A DNA stretch of 64,000 nucleotides from Gelidibacter sp035515035. GTDB lineage: Bacteria; Bacteroidota; Bacteroidia; Flavobacteriales; Flavobacteriaceae. Shown here in pieces: positions 6,563-14,135 of the stretch. Position 1 is the first letter of the stretch. Every line of letters begins with the position of its first letter. The stretch lies in NCBI RefSeq assembly GCF_035515035.1, contig NZ_DATJCA010000047.1:1-64000 (forward strand), read 5' to 3'. The notes below the pieces were generated by a model. That model was not told where the DNA came from. It saw only the letters and a list, made by a program, of their open reading frames with translations, and did no database searches. Position numbers and translations under genes: made by a program.

Positions 6563-8098
6563 ATGAGAAAAATATTACTATTTATAGTATTAGCGCCTTT
6601 GTTTAGTTATTCACAGTTTATCACAGGAGGGTATCCGATAAATATAAGTGAAGCCCCACATCAAGTAAGTTTACAATTAAACGGGAACCATTGGTGTGGA
6701 GGTAGTATTATTAATGACGAATGGATTGTGACTGCTGCCCATTGTGTTGAAGCACCCAAATCTAGTTATAAAATTAAAACAGGTATTACTAATTTTTTAC
6801 AACCAACAGCTAATTCTAAACAATACAATATAGATGAAATAATAATTCATCCTGATTATAATGATAGCCCTTCTAACAATGATATTGCTCTAGTAAGAAT
6901 TAACGGAAAAATCACTTACAACAATGACACACAACCTATTATAGTTGCGTCAGAAGAAGATAATCTTTATAATGCAGGACAACCAACAAAAGTTTCGGGT
7001 TGGGGTTGGATAACTACTGGTACTGGAAACAGTACGGACCAACTGTATATGGTCAATGTACCTCTTATTTCTAATCAAACAGCCAAAAACCAATTGGACA
7101 CTTCATATCCTTCCCATCCACTTATTACGAACAATATGGTGGCTACCGGATCTGTTGGTTCAAATAGACAGGGAGCATGTCATGGAGATAGTGGGGGTCC
7201 ACTAACCACACAAGATTCACAAGGAAAAACAAAACTAATTGGAATTGTAAGTTGGGGTGTACCAAATTGTATAGGGAATTCTAATTCACCATCTATATAT
7301 ACAAAGATTAGTAATTACAAAAGCTGGATTTCCGAATTTGCATCCAATTATGACATTAGTGGCCCTTCAACGTTGTGCACCCAAGATGTTTACAATATTG
7401 TCAATCTCCCTTCGGGTGCTACGGTCACTTGGCAGGCTGGAAGTGGGCTTACGGTTACAACTTCACAGAACACAGCTACAGTTTCAGCCACGGGCACGGG
7501 TTTTTCAAGTTGGATAAAGGCTCAGATAACAATAGGTTCCACAAGCTTTTCCCTACCACAAAAAGATATATGGGTAGGGAAGCCAGTAACAAGCATTTCA
7601 GGTCCACAACATTTACCCAATGGGGGCTATGCCACTTATTCAGCGTATTCAAATAATTTAGAAGACGTAAGTTACCAATGGACCATTACACCATCGGTTC
7701 CTTTTACGGCTAATGGCCCCAATATGGATGTAATTTTTCCTTATGGAAATGCCGATTATGCCATTAAGCTGACGTCAACCAACATCTGCGGAAGTTCTGT
7801 TACATATCATTACGTAGCAACCGGCGCGTATGAGCCTGATCGTGTTTATCCTAACCCTTCTTCGGATATTGTACATATTAACCTACAGGAAACCGCCGAT
7901 AAGACAATTGCGTCGCAGTTCAAGACAACGGATCTGGTTTTGGGCGAGCTGTATGATTATGCTGGCAATATGGATACGCGTGTAAATATCGTAAACGGCA
8001 GAGGTTCTTTCTCCGTAAAGCATTTGAGCAAAGGAGCCTATATCCTAAAGATAAACATAAACAATAGAGTTGAAAACCATCGTGTCATTGTAAAATAG
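6563..8098 (+). CDS. Secreted S1-family (trypsin-fold) serine protease with T9SS sorting tail
   Basis: This is a 511-residue exported endopeptidase. The signal peptide ends near SYSQ18. The chymotrypsin-fold domain is at ~20-258, with the catalytic triad His60 (TAAHC), Asp107 (NNDIAL) and Ser210 (GDSGGP), and paired cysteines 45/61 and 206/236. The residue equivalent to chymotrypsin position 189 is Gly204, not Asp, so trypsin-like Lys/Arg specificity is unlikely. The mature N-terminus would be (F)ITGG, equivalent to the activated IVGG end, with essentially no propeptide. An Ig/PKD-like region (~265-415) precedes a T9SS type A tail starting VYPNPSSD and ending in VIVK. The 3' part looks GC-richer than the protease part. 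S1 proteases are uncommon in this phylum. Confidence 0.9.
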   Translation: MRKILLFIVLAPLFSYSQFITGGYPINISEAPHQVSLQLNGNHWCGGSIINDEWIVTAAHCVEAPKSSYKIKTGITNFLQPTANSKQYNIDEIIIHPDYNDSPSNNDIALVRINGKITYNNDTQPIIVASEEDNLYNAGQPTKVSGWGWITTGTGNSTDQLYMVNVPLISNQTAKNQLDTSYPSHPLITNNMVATGSVGSNRQGACHGDSGGPLTTQDSQGKTKLIGIVSWGVPNCIGNSNSPSIYTKISNYKSWISEFASNYDISGPSTLCTQDVYNIVNLPSGATVTWQAGSGLTVTTSQNTATVSATGTGFSSWIKAQITIGSTSFSLPQKDIWVGKPVTSISGPQHLPNGGYATYSAYSNNLEDVSYQWTITPSVPFTANGPNMDVIFPYGNADYAIKLTSTNICGSSVTYHYVATGAYEPDRVYPNPSSDIVHINLQETADKTIASQFKTTDLVLGELYDYAGNMDTRVNIVNGRGSFSVKHLSKGAYILKININNRVENHRVIVK

Positions 8099-8120
8099 AA
8101 GTATTTTTTAAGCATGATAT

Positions 8121-8151
8121 AAAACGGGCGGAACTTATCTGCCCGTTTTTT
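8121..8151 (+). terminator. Terminator of the lipoprotein-protease operon
   Basis: AAAACGGGC (8121-8129) and GCCCGTTTT (8141-8149) form a stem with an 11-nt loop followed by T residues, 23 bp after the protease stop. The 8152-8550 stretch up to the island end holds no recognisable gene. Confidence 0.8.
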
Positions 8152-8550
8152 ATGGTATAGAGTTAAGTGCAATATAGAATGTGTTGAAGTAAATTGCTGT
8201 TAAGTGAAGCTTTTCCAAACTTTCAACTTATCAAGACCTTAAATCAACAGATTTACATACTCTACAGCGAAAGCGTCAGAAAGTGCAAACCAGCCTCATG
8301 ATAGTACTCTCTCACAATACGATTACCAAATTGAATTTATCAACAATAAGCACTACTTAGAACAAAGTACTGCTACCAAAATAATGTAACTTCTGAACAA
8401 AGTATCTATTTTGTATGAGCATTTTTTGATCTCAAAAGGACACATTTTAATAAATTATGCTATTATTTTCATATCATTTAATACAAATTGTATCTTTACA
8501 AAACCAAAGACAAATAAAATTTGTTTTGAAACCGTTCTTTTTGACTTTAG

Positions 8551-8564
8551 TGTACAATCAGGTG
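8551..8564. repeat. Right subterminal repeat (probable integrase arm site)
   Basis: TGTACAATCAGGTG is identical to 3531-3544 and in the same orientation, 64 bp inside the right att site. Confidence 0.6.
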
Positions 8565-8627
8565 GACAACTACAGTTAGCGACGTTTTAAGAGTTTGACA
8601 TACAGGGTGTTACGATTGTTAAATTAG

Positions 8628-8642
8628 TCCTGCCACCCCGAC
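8628..8642. repeat. attR: right 15-bp repeat of island
   Basis: This is an exact copy of the tRNA-Pro 3' end TCCTGCCACCCCGAC. It is followed within a few bases by a strong terminator hairpin that would suit the original tRNA-Pro transcript before the island inserted. Confidence 0.85.
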
Positions 8643-8648
8643 CATTAT

Positions 8649-8683
8649 AAGCCTAATAAATTAAAAATTTATTAGGCTTTTTT
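8649..8683 (+). terminator. Probable original terminator of tRNA-Pro (copy A)
   Basis: AAGCCTAATAAATT and AATTTATTAGGCTT form a 14-bp perfect stem with a 3-nt loop followed by a T run. It lies 6 bp beyond attR, exactly where a tRNA-Pro terminator would sit in the uninterrupted chromosome. Confidence 0.8.
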
Positions 8684-8867
8684 CATTTGTGGCGTTGCCA
8701 ATGCAGTTGAGCATAAGCAAACAAACGAAAAAAGACTTTAAAACTGCTTTTCGCAGTTTTAGGCTTTAATGAGCAACGACCTTTTTTCAGGATCAAAGTA
8801 TTTAATCCTTTACCGACGACACAATGGAGGTCGTCACGCCTAACACCGTGACCACCCCGACCAGAAA

Positions 8868-8901
8868 AAGCCTAATAGATCTATGATTTGTTAGGCTTTT
8901 T
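8868..8901 (+). terminator. Terminator hairpin copy B in the tandem duplication
   Basis: AAGCCTAA and TTAGGCTT bracket a partly degenerate middle and are followed by a T run. It is the counterpart of the 8649-8683 terminator one 219-bp unit downstream. Confidence 0.65.
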
Positions 8902-9047
8902 CATTTGTGGCGTTGCCAACGCAGTTGTGCAAAAGCAAACACATGAAAAAAGAAGCTAAAACTGCTTTTCGCAATTTAGGGCTTTTAATGGGCAACGATC
9001 CCATATTCATAATCAACGAAGATAATCCTACCACCGGAAATAATAAC

Positions 9048-9129
9048 TGTATAGTTCTTTTAGGACTATCAACTATATTTGTATAACTATAACAGGATTT
9101 AATTAATAATCTGTATAGCTATTTCAGGA
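9048..9129. repeat. Three TGTATA-N8-AGGA boxes on an exact 32-bp period
   Basis: TGTATA occurs at 9048, 9080 and 9112, each followed at the same distance by AGGA (9062, 9094, 9126). The 18-bp units are therefore spaced by exactly 32 bp, about three helical turns. A variant GGTATA follows at 9142. They could be operator sites or a degenerate minisatellite. Confidence 0.6.
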
Positions 9130-9151
9130 CGGTAACAAAAAGGTATAGCGT

Positions 9152-9224
9152 ATATACGCCATAGATACGCCATAGATACGCCATGGATAGTGTATGGATA
9201 ATGTATGGAGAGTGAATGGATAAT
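9152..9224. repeat. Degenerate 11-bp tandem repeat
   Basis: Six complete 11-bp units plus a partial one run without gaps, for example AGATACGCCAT at 9163 and 9174, GGATAGTGTAT at 9185, GGATAATGTAT at 9196 and GGAGAGTGAAT at 9207. The unit drifts from ACGCCAT to AGTGTAT/AGTGAAT along the array. It lies about 480 bp upstream of the S41 peptidase start. Confidence 0.75.
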
Positions 9225-9457
9225 CCAAAATGAGTTAAAGAAAGGGACTTGTTCTGTACTGTGAAAAAAAATGGTAGGAACGAAAACTCATACCTATCCA
9301 TAATAGATTTTAATAAATTTGATATTCCACAACTCTCTGACTTGAGACTTTAGCAGATATAATCTCAGCTGTGATAAAATGCTTTTCGCTTCAGATAAAG
9401 AAGACAATCTCCTAACTTACCAAAACGCCATTACGGTACCTTATTTTTCGAAAATAG

Positions 9458-9637
9458 AAATTTCGAAAACCGTTCTCCAAGTCCTCGGGACGGCCTTGCA
9501 CTTTTGAATATCGCCAACTAACTCCAGAGGAACGCGAAAAATACTTATTTATTCAGAACCCCACACTAATCTGTAAAACAGATTTTGCTCCTCCACCGGC
9601 CAATCGTATTATTATTACTAAAGTTATCAACTATTAA
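9458..9637 (+). pseudogene. Possible C-terminal gene fragment before the S41 peptidase
   Basis: One plus-strand frame has no stop from 9458 to a TAA at 9635-9637 and reads protein-like (YRQLTPEEREKYLFIQNPTL, then DFAPPPANRIIITK). It has no start codon; an in-frame TAG precedes it and the other frames are full of stops. I do not recognise a family. It may be the tail of a gene whose 5' part was lost; the call is weak. The rest of 9225-9707 holds nothing I can support. Confidence 0.25.
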
Positions 9638-9707
9638 AAAAGCTATATTTACATCATTATGTACAGCGAATCCCATCTTTGTATATCCAGCGGCCAATTT
9701 TAATTCT

Positions 9708-11957
9708 ATGAAAAAAACGATCATACTCTTATGCGCCATTTTATTTGTTAGCGCAAGCCATTCTCAACAGCAAGAAAAAATAGATCATTTAAAAACGTTT
9801 GCCAAAGCCTATGGTTATGTAAAATACTTTCATCCGAGTAATGAAGCATCTGAAATAGATTGGAATAAATTTGCCGCATTGGGAGCTCACGAGATTTTAA
9901 AATGTCATAATAGAAAAGAGGTTATTGCGACACTCAACAGCCTTTTCCAACCTATGGCGCCGGGTGTTATATTTTCTAATTCGAAGCAGAATTACAATAT
10001 TAAGGCAATCACACCCAGCAACACTGAAATCTATGAACCCGTTTATTGGCAACATAAGGGCGTTTCAAAAGACATGTATTATTATGGACAACCCTACACT
10101 AGCAGCAGAGTCAATAGTTATACTGAAATTGATGAATCGAATGGCTTTGGCACTCTGACCTTATCCATAGATCCTGAAAAGTATCAAGGAAAGGAAATAA
10201 AATATACAGGATGGGTAAAACTTAAGGAGGGTTCCGAAGGTACTGCACATTTATGGCTACGTGTGGACAAGTCTGATAAGACAAGAGGCTTTTTTGAGAA
10301 TATGGGCAATACTCCCATTACAAGTAAGGAATGGAAGCAATATGAGATTATTGGAGAAATAGATGAGCTCGCCTCATCACTTTTTATGGGAAGTCTATTA
10401 ATTGGCAAAGGCACTTTGTATTTGGATGATGTCCATCTCTATTATAAAGAGCAAAATGAATGGGTAGAGATTCCAATTAAAAACAGTGGTTTTGAGGCAC
10501 AATCTATTGGAGAAAAAAACCAGGATACTGAATGGATAGGAAAAAGTAAAGGCTATTCTTATGCACTTTCAAATACCGAACATATAGAAGGTAAAACCTG
10601 TGCTGTAATCAATTTTGAAGGACAATTAAAAGAAGTAAAAGGGGAACCCTTATTCGATGCGTTTCCAAAGTTTGGTGAACTCATAGAAAAAGAAATTGGT
10701 GAGGGCATCATTTGTCAAATTCCTTTAAGTCTATACGGAAACGCTGAACATACGTATCCTAAAAGTGAAACTTTCAATCCGCTCCTTTTTCGTTTACAAA
10801 ATTTCGATGCGCTAAATACAACTTATATGTACTTAGGCAATGTCATAAATACCTACAATGTTTTTCAGCATTTCTATCCTTACTTTGATGAAGTGGATGT
10901 TGATTGGGATAAAGAATTGGAAATTGCTTTGCGACGAAGTTTAAATGATCATACAGAGAAGGATCATCTAATAACATTAGAAAAGTTTACGGCGCCATTA
11001 AAAGATGGTCACATATTTGTGAGTAGTCCTAAATATGCTGAATATGTGCCTCCTATTAAGTGGGAATGGATTGAAGACAAGTTGATAATAACTAAGGTGG
11101 GTGATGAAAATTTAGGAATAAAAATTGGCGATGTGGTCACCAAAGTGAACAACCAATTATCAGCAGACTATTTTAAAGAGGTCAATTCTCGGATTTCTGC
11201 AGGAACTCAAGGATATTTAAATTATAGAGCGGAGATAACAAGCTTATTAGGTGAAAAAAATGAAGAACTTCTTATCGAGATCAATCAAAAAAACTTCGTC
11301 TTAAATCGGGATAGAAAACTTGACTATTTAGATCATAATATTCGCATACAAGAAAACAATTACAAAGTGTTGGATGAGAATATATACTATCTAAATCTGT
11401 CTACTATTGAAATGGACACTATAACTGAACTTTTACCACAATTACAACAGGCAAAAGGTATTATTTGTGATCTAAGAGGCTATCCTAACGGCAACGACGA
11501 CTTTATTTCACATCTTTTGAAAGAAAAAGACACCTCGAAAGCCTGGATGAGGATCCCCAAAATAATTTATCCAGATCATGAAAAAATCACAGGATTTGAA
11601 AAAAGCGGATGGGAAATACAGGCTAAAAAACCATATTTGGGCGATAAAAGCATCGTTTTTATTATTGATGGCAGATCCATCAGTTACGCAGAAAGTTATA
11701 TGAGTTTTATCGAAGGCTATAAACTAGCAACTATTGTAGGACAACCTACTGCTGGCACAAATGGCAATGTAAATCCGTTTACGCTTCTTGGAAATTACAA
11801 CATTAGTTGGACTGGAATGAAGGTCGTGAAGCATGACGGCACCCAACTTCACGGTATTGGGATATTGCCGGATTTTTATGTTAACAAAACAATTGAAGGC
11901 ATTAAACAAGAGAAAGACGAATTTTTAGATAAAGCCATAGAGGTGATTTTAAATTAG
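9708..11957 (+). CDS. Exported S41-family (C-terminal processing/tricorn-type) peptidase
   Basis: This is a 749-residue secreted or periplasmic serine peptidase. Its signal peptide is MKKTIILLCAILFVSASHSQ. The N-terminal half carries the KAYGYVKYFHPSNEA motif and a carbohydrate-binding-like beta region (~150-270). A second helical segment (NTYNVFQHFYPYFDEVDVDW) precedes a PDZ-like region (IKIGDVVTKVNNQLS). The peptidase core follows, with LSTIE and DLRGYPNGND and the catalytic Ser in the SISYAES motif before IVGQPTAGTNGNV. The ATG at 9708 was chosen because the extra 41 codons upstream lack any signal-peptide logic. It stands alone, just beyond the island flank. Confidence 0.88.
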   Translation: MKKTIILLCAILFVSASHSQQQEKIDHLKTFAKAYGYVKYFHPSNEASEIDWNKFAALGAHEILKCHNRKEVIATLNSLFQPMAPGVIFSNSKQNYNIKAITPSNTEIYEPVYWQHKGVSKDMYYYGQPYTSSRVNSYTEIDESNGFGTLTLSIDPEKYQGKEIKYTGWVKLKEGSEGTAHLWLRVDKSDKTRGFFENMGNTPITSKEWKQYEIIGEIDELASSLFMGSLLIGKGTLYLDDVHLYYKEQNEWVEIPIKNSGFEAQSIGEKNQDTEWIGKSKGYSYALSNTEHIEGKTCAVINFEGQLKEVKGEPLFDAFPKFGELIEKEIGEGIICQIPLSLYGNAEHTYPKSETFNPLLFRLQNFDALNTTYMYLGNVINTYNVFQHFYPYFDEVDVDWDKELEIALRRSLNDHTEKDHLITLEKFTAPLKDGHIFVSSPKYAEYVPPIKWEWIEDKLIITKVGDENLGIKIGDVVTKVNNQLSADYFKEVNSRISAGTQGYLNYRAEITSLLGEKNEELLIEINQKNFVLNRDRKLDYLDHNIRIQENNYKVLDENIYYLNLSTIEMDTITELLPQLQQAKGIICDLRGYPNGNDDFISHLLKEKDTSKAWMRIPKIIYPDHEKITGFEKSGWEIQAKKPYLGDKSIVFIIDGRSISYAESYMSFIEGYKLATIVGQPTAGTNGNVNPFTLLGNYNISWTGMKVVKHDGTQLHGIGILPDFYVNKTIEGIKQEKDEFLDKAIEVILN

Positions 11958-12427
11958 CCTACGGACAAAATAGATGCAGTGTTTAAAAGATACAGTTTTT
12001 CTGTATGACAATAATTATTAAAAGAGAAACTATTCGACAAAGCGCTCGCTTTTGTCGATAATAACCGTACATTCGTTGCTGGTTAGCCTTAGCCCCAAAT
12101 TCTAGTCTACCATCTCAAGAATCATCATAGGTAACACAATAATGATTAATACGAAACCTACATATTATGAAACAGATATACGTACTACTAATTGCGTTTC
12201 CAATCACTTCTCATTCCCTCGGACTGGCATAAAACGGTCCTAACAACTTATACATTAGAATAGTTGCCAGAATGACCCCTGGCACTTCCATCAACAATTT
12301 TTATTACAGTCTTTAGTGGGGAATTTAAACCCCAAACTAGGGGTTAATATTGACCACAATTTAATCATCACCCATTAATTGGGATCATTAGAATTTATGA
12401 TGCCCTCCAAAAACTTGCAATAAAAAA
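11958..12427 (+). other. 470-bp intergenic region with a hairpin and a stranded signal-peptide ORF
   Basis: A hairpin with arms TCGACAAAGCG (12034-12044) and CGCTTTTGTCGA follows the S41 gene by ~75 bp and lacks a T tract. At 12167-12232 a 21-codon frame reads MKQIYVLLIAFPITSHSLGL and then stops, looking like a signal peptide cut from its gene. A GGGG-AATTTAAA-CCCC hairpin lies near 12316. No complete gene is visible. Confidence 0.4.
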
Positions 12428-14023
12428 ATGAATTTTATGAAAAAAAAACTACTCTTATCAGGCGCTGTTTCATTTGCGATATGTTTTACTTCTAATGCGC
12501 AAAGTTTAGAAAAAACAATGACGGTGAGTGCTGGCACTTCAGTTATAGTAGCATCTGGCACAACCCTAAACGCACCTAACATTGATTTGGAATCAACATC
12601 AGATAAATACGCTTGCCTCTTATTGCATGGCGAATTGGCAACCAATACTGTGGTTAACTATGACCGCTATGTCAATGTTGTTGGCACTTCGGGTGTAAAT
12701 GGCGGAAATGATTTAATTTCCCTCCCCGTGAAAGAAACGGGGGACGTGACTTTTGCAGAATTCCTGAATTATAGCCCGGACGGCGGGATGATAAAAAATT
12801 TAGACATTCTACCACATTCTCCCAAAACACCTTCAACATATGCCTTTGGCCCTTATAGTAATTCCGCTCACGTTTACGTAAACTATGACGTAAATATAAA
12901 TGGGGCAACCCAGTTAAAAAGAGGAATTGGTTATAGAGCCGCATCAAAAAGTGGGCAGACCGTACGATTCACTGGTAAAGTATCGAGCAACACTGAAACG
13001 GTTGAGATCACTGCAAACGGCAAAAATTACTGGAACCTTATTGGGAATCCCTACCCAACGTATATTGACTCGCAAGCATTTTTAAATAAAAACAAAGAGT
13101 TTTTAGACCCAAACGCAACAGCAATTTATGGCTACAACAGTGGCAAAGCGCCAAGTGTGGGTACCATTGGAAATTTTACTATTATTAACAATTTGACCAA
13201 TAGCACTGTAAATATCGCTCCCGGTCAAGGCTTCTTCGTCGCCAAAAACCGTAGTACCTCCACCAATCAAATTTCATTTACCACCGCGATGAGAACCCTT
13301 ACGGGAACAGATGATTTCATCCTTGGACGTCAAGCTAGTCCTCATCAAATGCTGAGATTACAAGCGGGAGACAAGACTGATAATTTTGCTACCGAAATCT
13401 ACTTCAATGAAAATTCCACCTTAGGTTTAGACCCGGGTTATGATGCAGAAATCTTTAGTGGCACAAGTTCAAATCTAATGTTGTTTTCCCATTTAGTCGA
13501 AAATAACCTTGGTCGGAATATGGCCATCCAAAGTCTGGGATTAACTGATTTAAATGATGTAATCATTCCGTTAGGATTAAAAGTCGCGCAAGGAAGACAG
13601 ATGACCTTCAGCATTGAAAGCTCAACATTACCAGTAGAGACCCTAGTTTATTTAGAGGATAAAGCGGCCAACACCTTCACTTTATTAAACGCCAAAAATT
13701 ACACATTTACCCCTGAGGCTGCAATTTCTGGGAGCGGAAGGTTTTTCTTAAGGATTGGCAACACTACGCTTTCTACCATTGATCCAGAAAGCAGCAGCAT
13801 CAGATTGTATGTAATCGATCAGACCATTTATATAAATGGGCAACTTCTGGCGGACACGATGATCTCAATATATGACATTCAGGGCCGTTTGGTTTTGACA
13901 TCCAATTTAAAGGAAGGTTCTGAAAGAAACACCATAAAGACTACAAATTTAAACAGCGGTATCTATGTGGTGAAATTGGATAATGAAAAGCAATCCAAAA
14001 CCAAGAAAATGATCATTAAATAG
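12428..14023 (+). CDS. Large secreted surface protein with T9SS sorting tail
   Basis: This is a 531-residue exported protein. It starts MNFMKKKLLLSGAVSFAICF, and either ATG 12428 or ATG 12437 could be used; the signal peptide ends near SNAQ. The body is beta-rich with many Gly/Asn/Thr residues and the recurring flavobacterial surface pattern (YDRYVNVVG, NYWNLIGNPYPTYID, GQGFFVA), typical of cell-surface or adhesin-like proteins. The C-terminal ~75 residues form a T9SS type A tail (SIYDIQGRLVL, LNSGIYVVKL, KKMIIK). The next exported gene follows 112 bp downstream in the same direction. Function beyond surface display is unknown. Confidence 0.8.
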   Translation: MNFMKKKLLLSGAVSFAICFTSNAQSLEKTMTVSAGTSVIVASGTTLNAPNIDLESTSDKYACLLLHGELATNTVVNYDRYVNVVGTSGVNGGNDLISLPVKETGDVTFAEFLNYSPDGGMIKNLDILPHSPKTPSTYAFGPYSNSAHVYVNYDVNINGATQLKRGIGYRAASKSGQTVRFTGKVSSNTETVEITANGKNYWNLIGNPYPTYIDSQAFLNKNKEFLDPNATAIYGYNSGKAPSVGTIGNFTIINNLTNSTVNIAPGQGFFVAKNRSTSTNQISFTTAMRTLTGTDDFILGRQASPHQMLRLQAGDKTDNFATEIYFNENSTLGLDPGYDAEIFSGTSSNLMLFSHLVENNLGRNMAIQSLGLTDLNDVIIPLGLKVAQGRQMTFSIESSTLPVETLVYLEDKAANTFTLLNAKNYTFTPEAAISGSGRFFLRIGNTTLSTIDPESSSIRLYVIDQTIYINGQLLADTMISIYDIQGRLVLTSNLKEGSERNTIKTTNLNSGIYVVKLDNEKQSKTKKMIIK

Positions 14024-14135
14024 TTTAATAAATCCAAATTTTACCATCAAAAAATATCAGTTTCAGCAGTCCATAAATAGCTGAAGTCATGAAACCCAAA
14101 TCATTAATAAAAAAATAAATTAAAACCTATAGGTT

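Larger units (their letters stand above)
3413..8642 (+). mobile_element. 5.2-kb integrative island in tRNA-Pro
   Basis: The block is bounded by a perfect 15-bp direct repeat of the tRNA-Pro 3' end (TCCTGCCACCCCGAC at 3413-3427 and 8628-8642). An integrase gene lies at the left end reading inward. A second direct repeat, TGTACAATCAGGTG, sits 100-120 bp inside the left end (3531-3544) and about 65-80 bp inside the right end (8551-8564), as expected of arm-type integrase sites. The interior has decayed genes and a two-gene lipoprotein/protease cargo. No mobilisation, replication or conjugation genes are present, so it is a minimal or eroded genomic island. Excision competence is unknown. Confidence 0.85.
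8633..9033. repeat. Imperfect 219-bp tandem duplication of the tRNA-end/terminator block
   Basis: CCACCCCGACCA occurs at 8633-8644 and again at 8852-8863. Both copies are followed in the same order by an AAGCCTAA...TTAGGCTT terminator, CATTTGTGGCGTTGCCAA, GCAGTTG, an AAAACTGC hairpin region, a GCAACGA block and an AATCCT block. Copy B is more diverged in the hairpins. Upstream of copy B, GGAGGTCG followed by a GTCAC...GTGAC arm and CCACCCCGA resembles a degenerate 3' half of tRNA-Pro. This suggests duplication of the target locus or an older integration. Confidence 0.7.

Noticed and set aside
8121..8627. A further small gene at the right end of the island
   Set aside because: No frame with protein-like composition was found; the stretch is AT-rich with only the terminator and arm repeat visible.
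3413..8642. The island as a prophage or conjugative element
   Set aside because: There are no structural, replication, relaxase or type IV secretion genes; only an integrase and cargo.
9152..9224. A CRISPR array
   Set aside because: Units are 11 bp with no unique spacers and no cas genes are near.
9119..9301. 60-aa minus-strand frame across the 11-bp repeat array
   Set aside because: Its sequence is generated by the tandem repeat itself (period 11 gives a shifting frame) and it has no recognisable domain.
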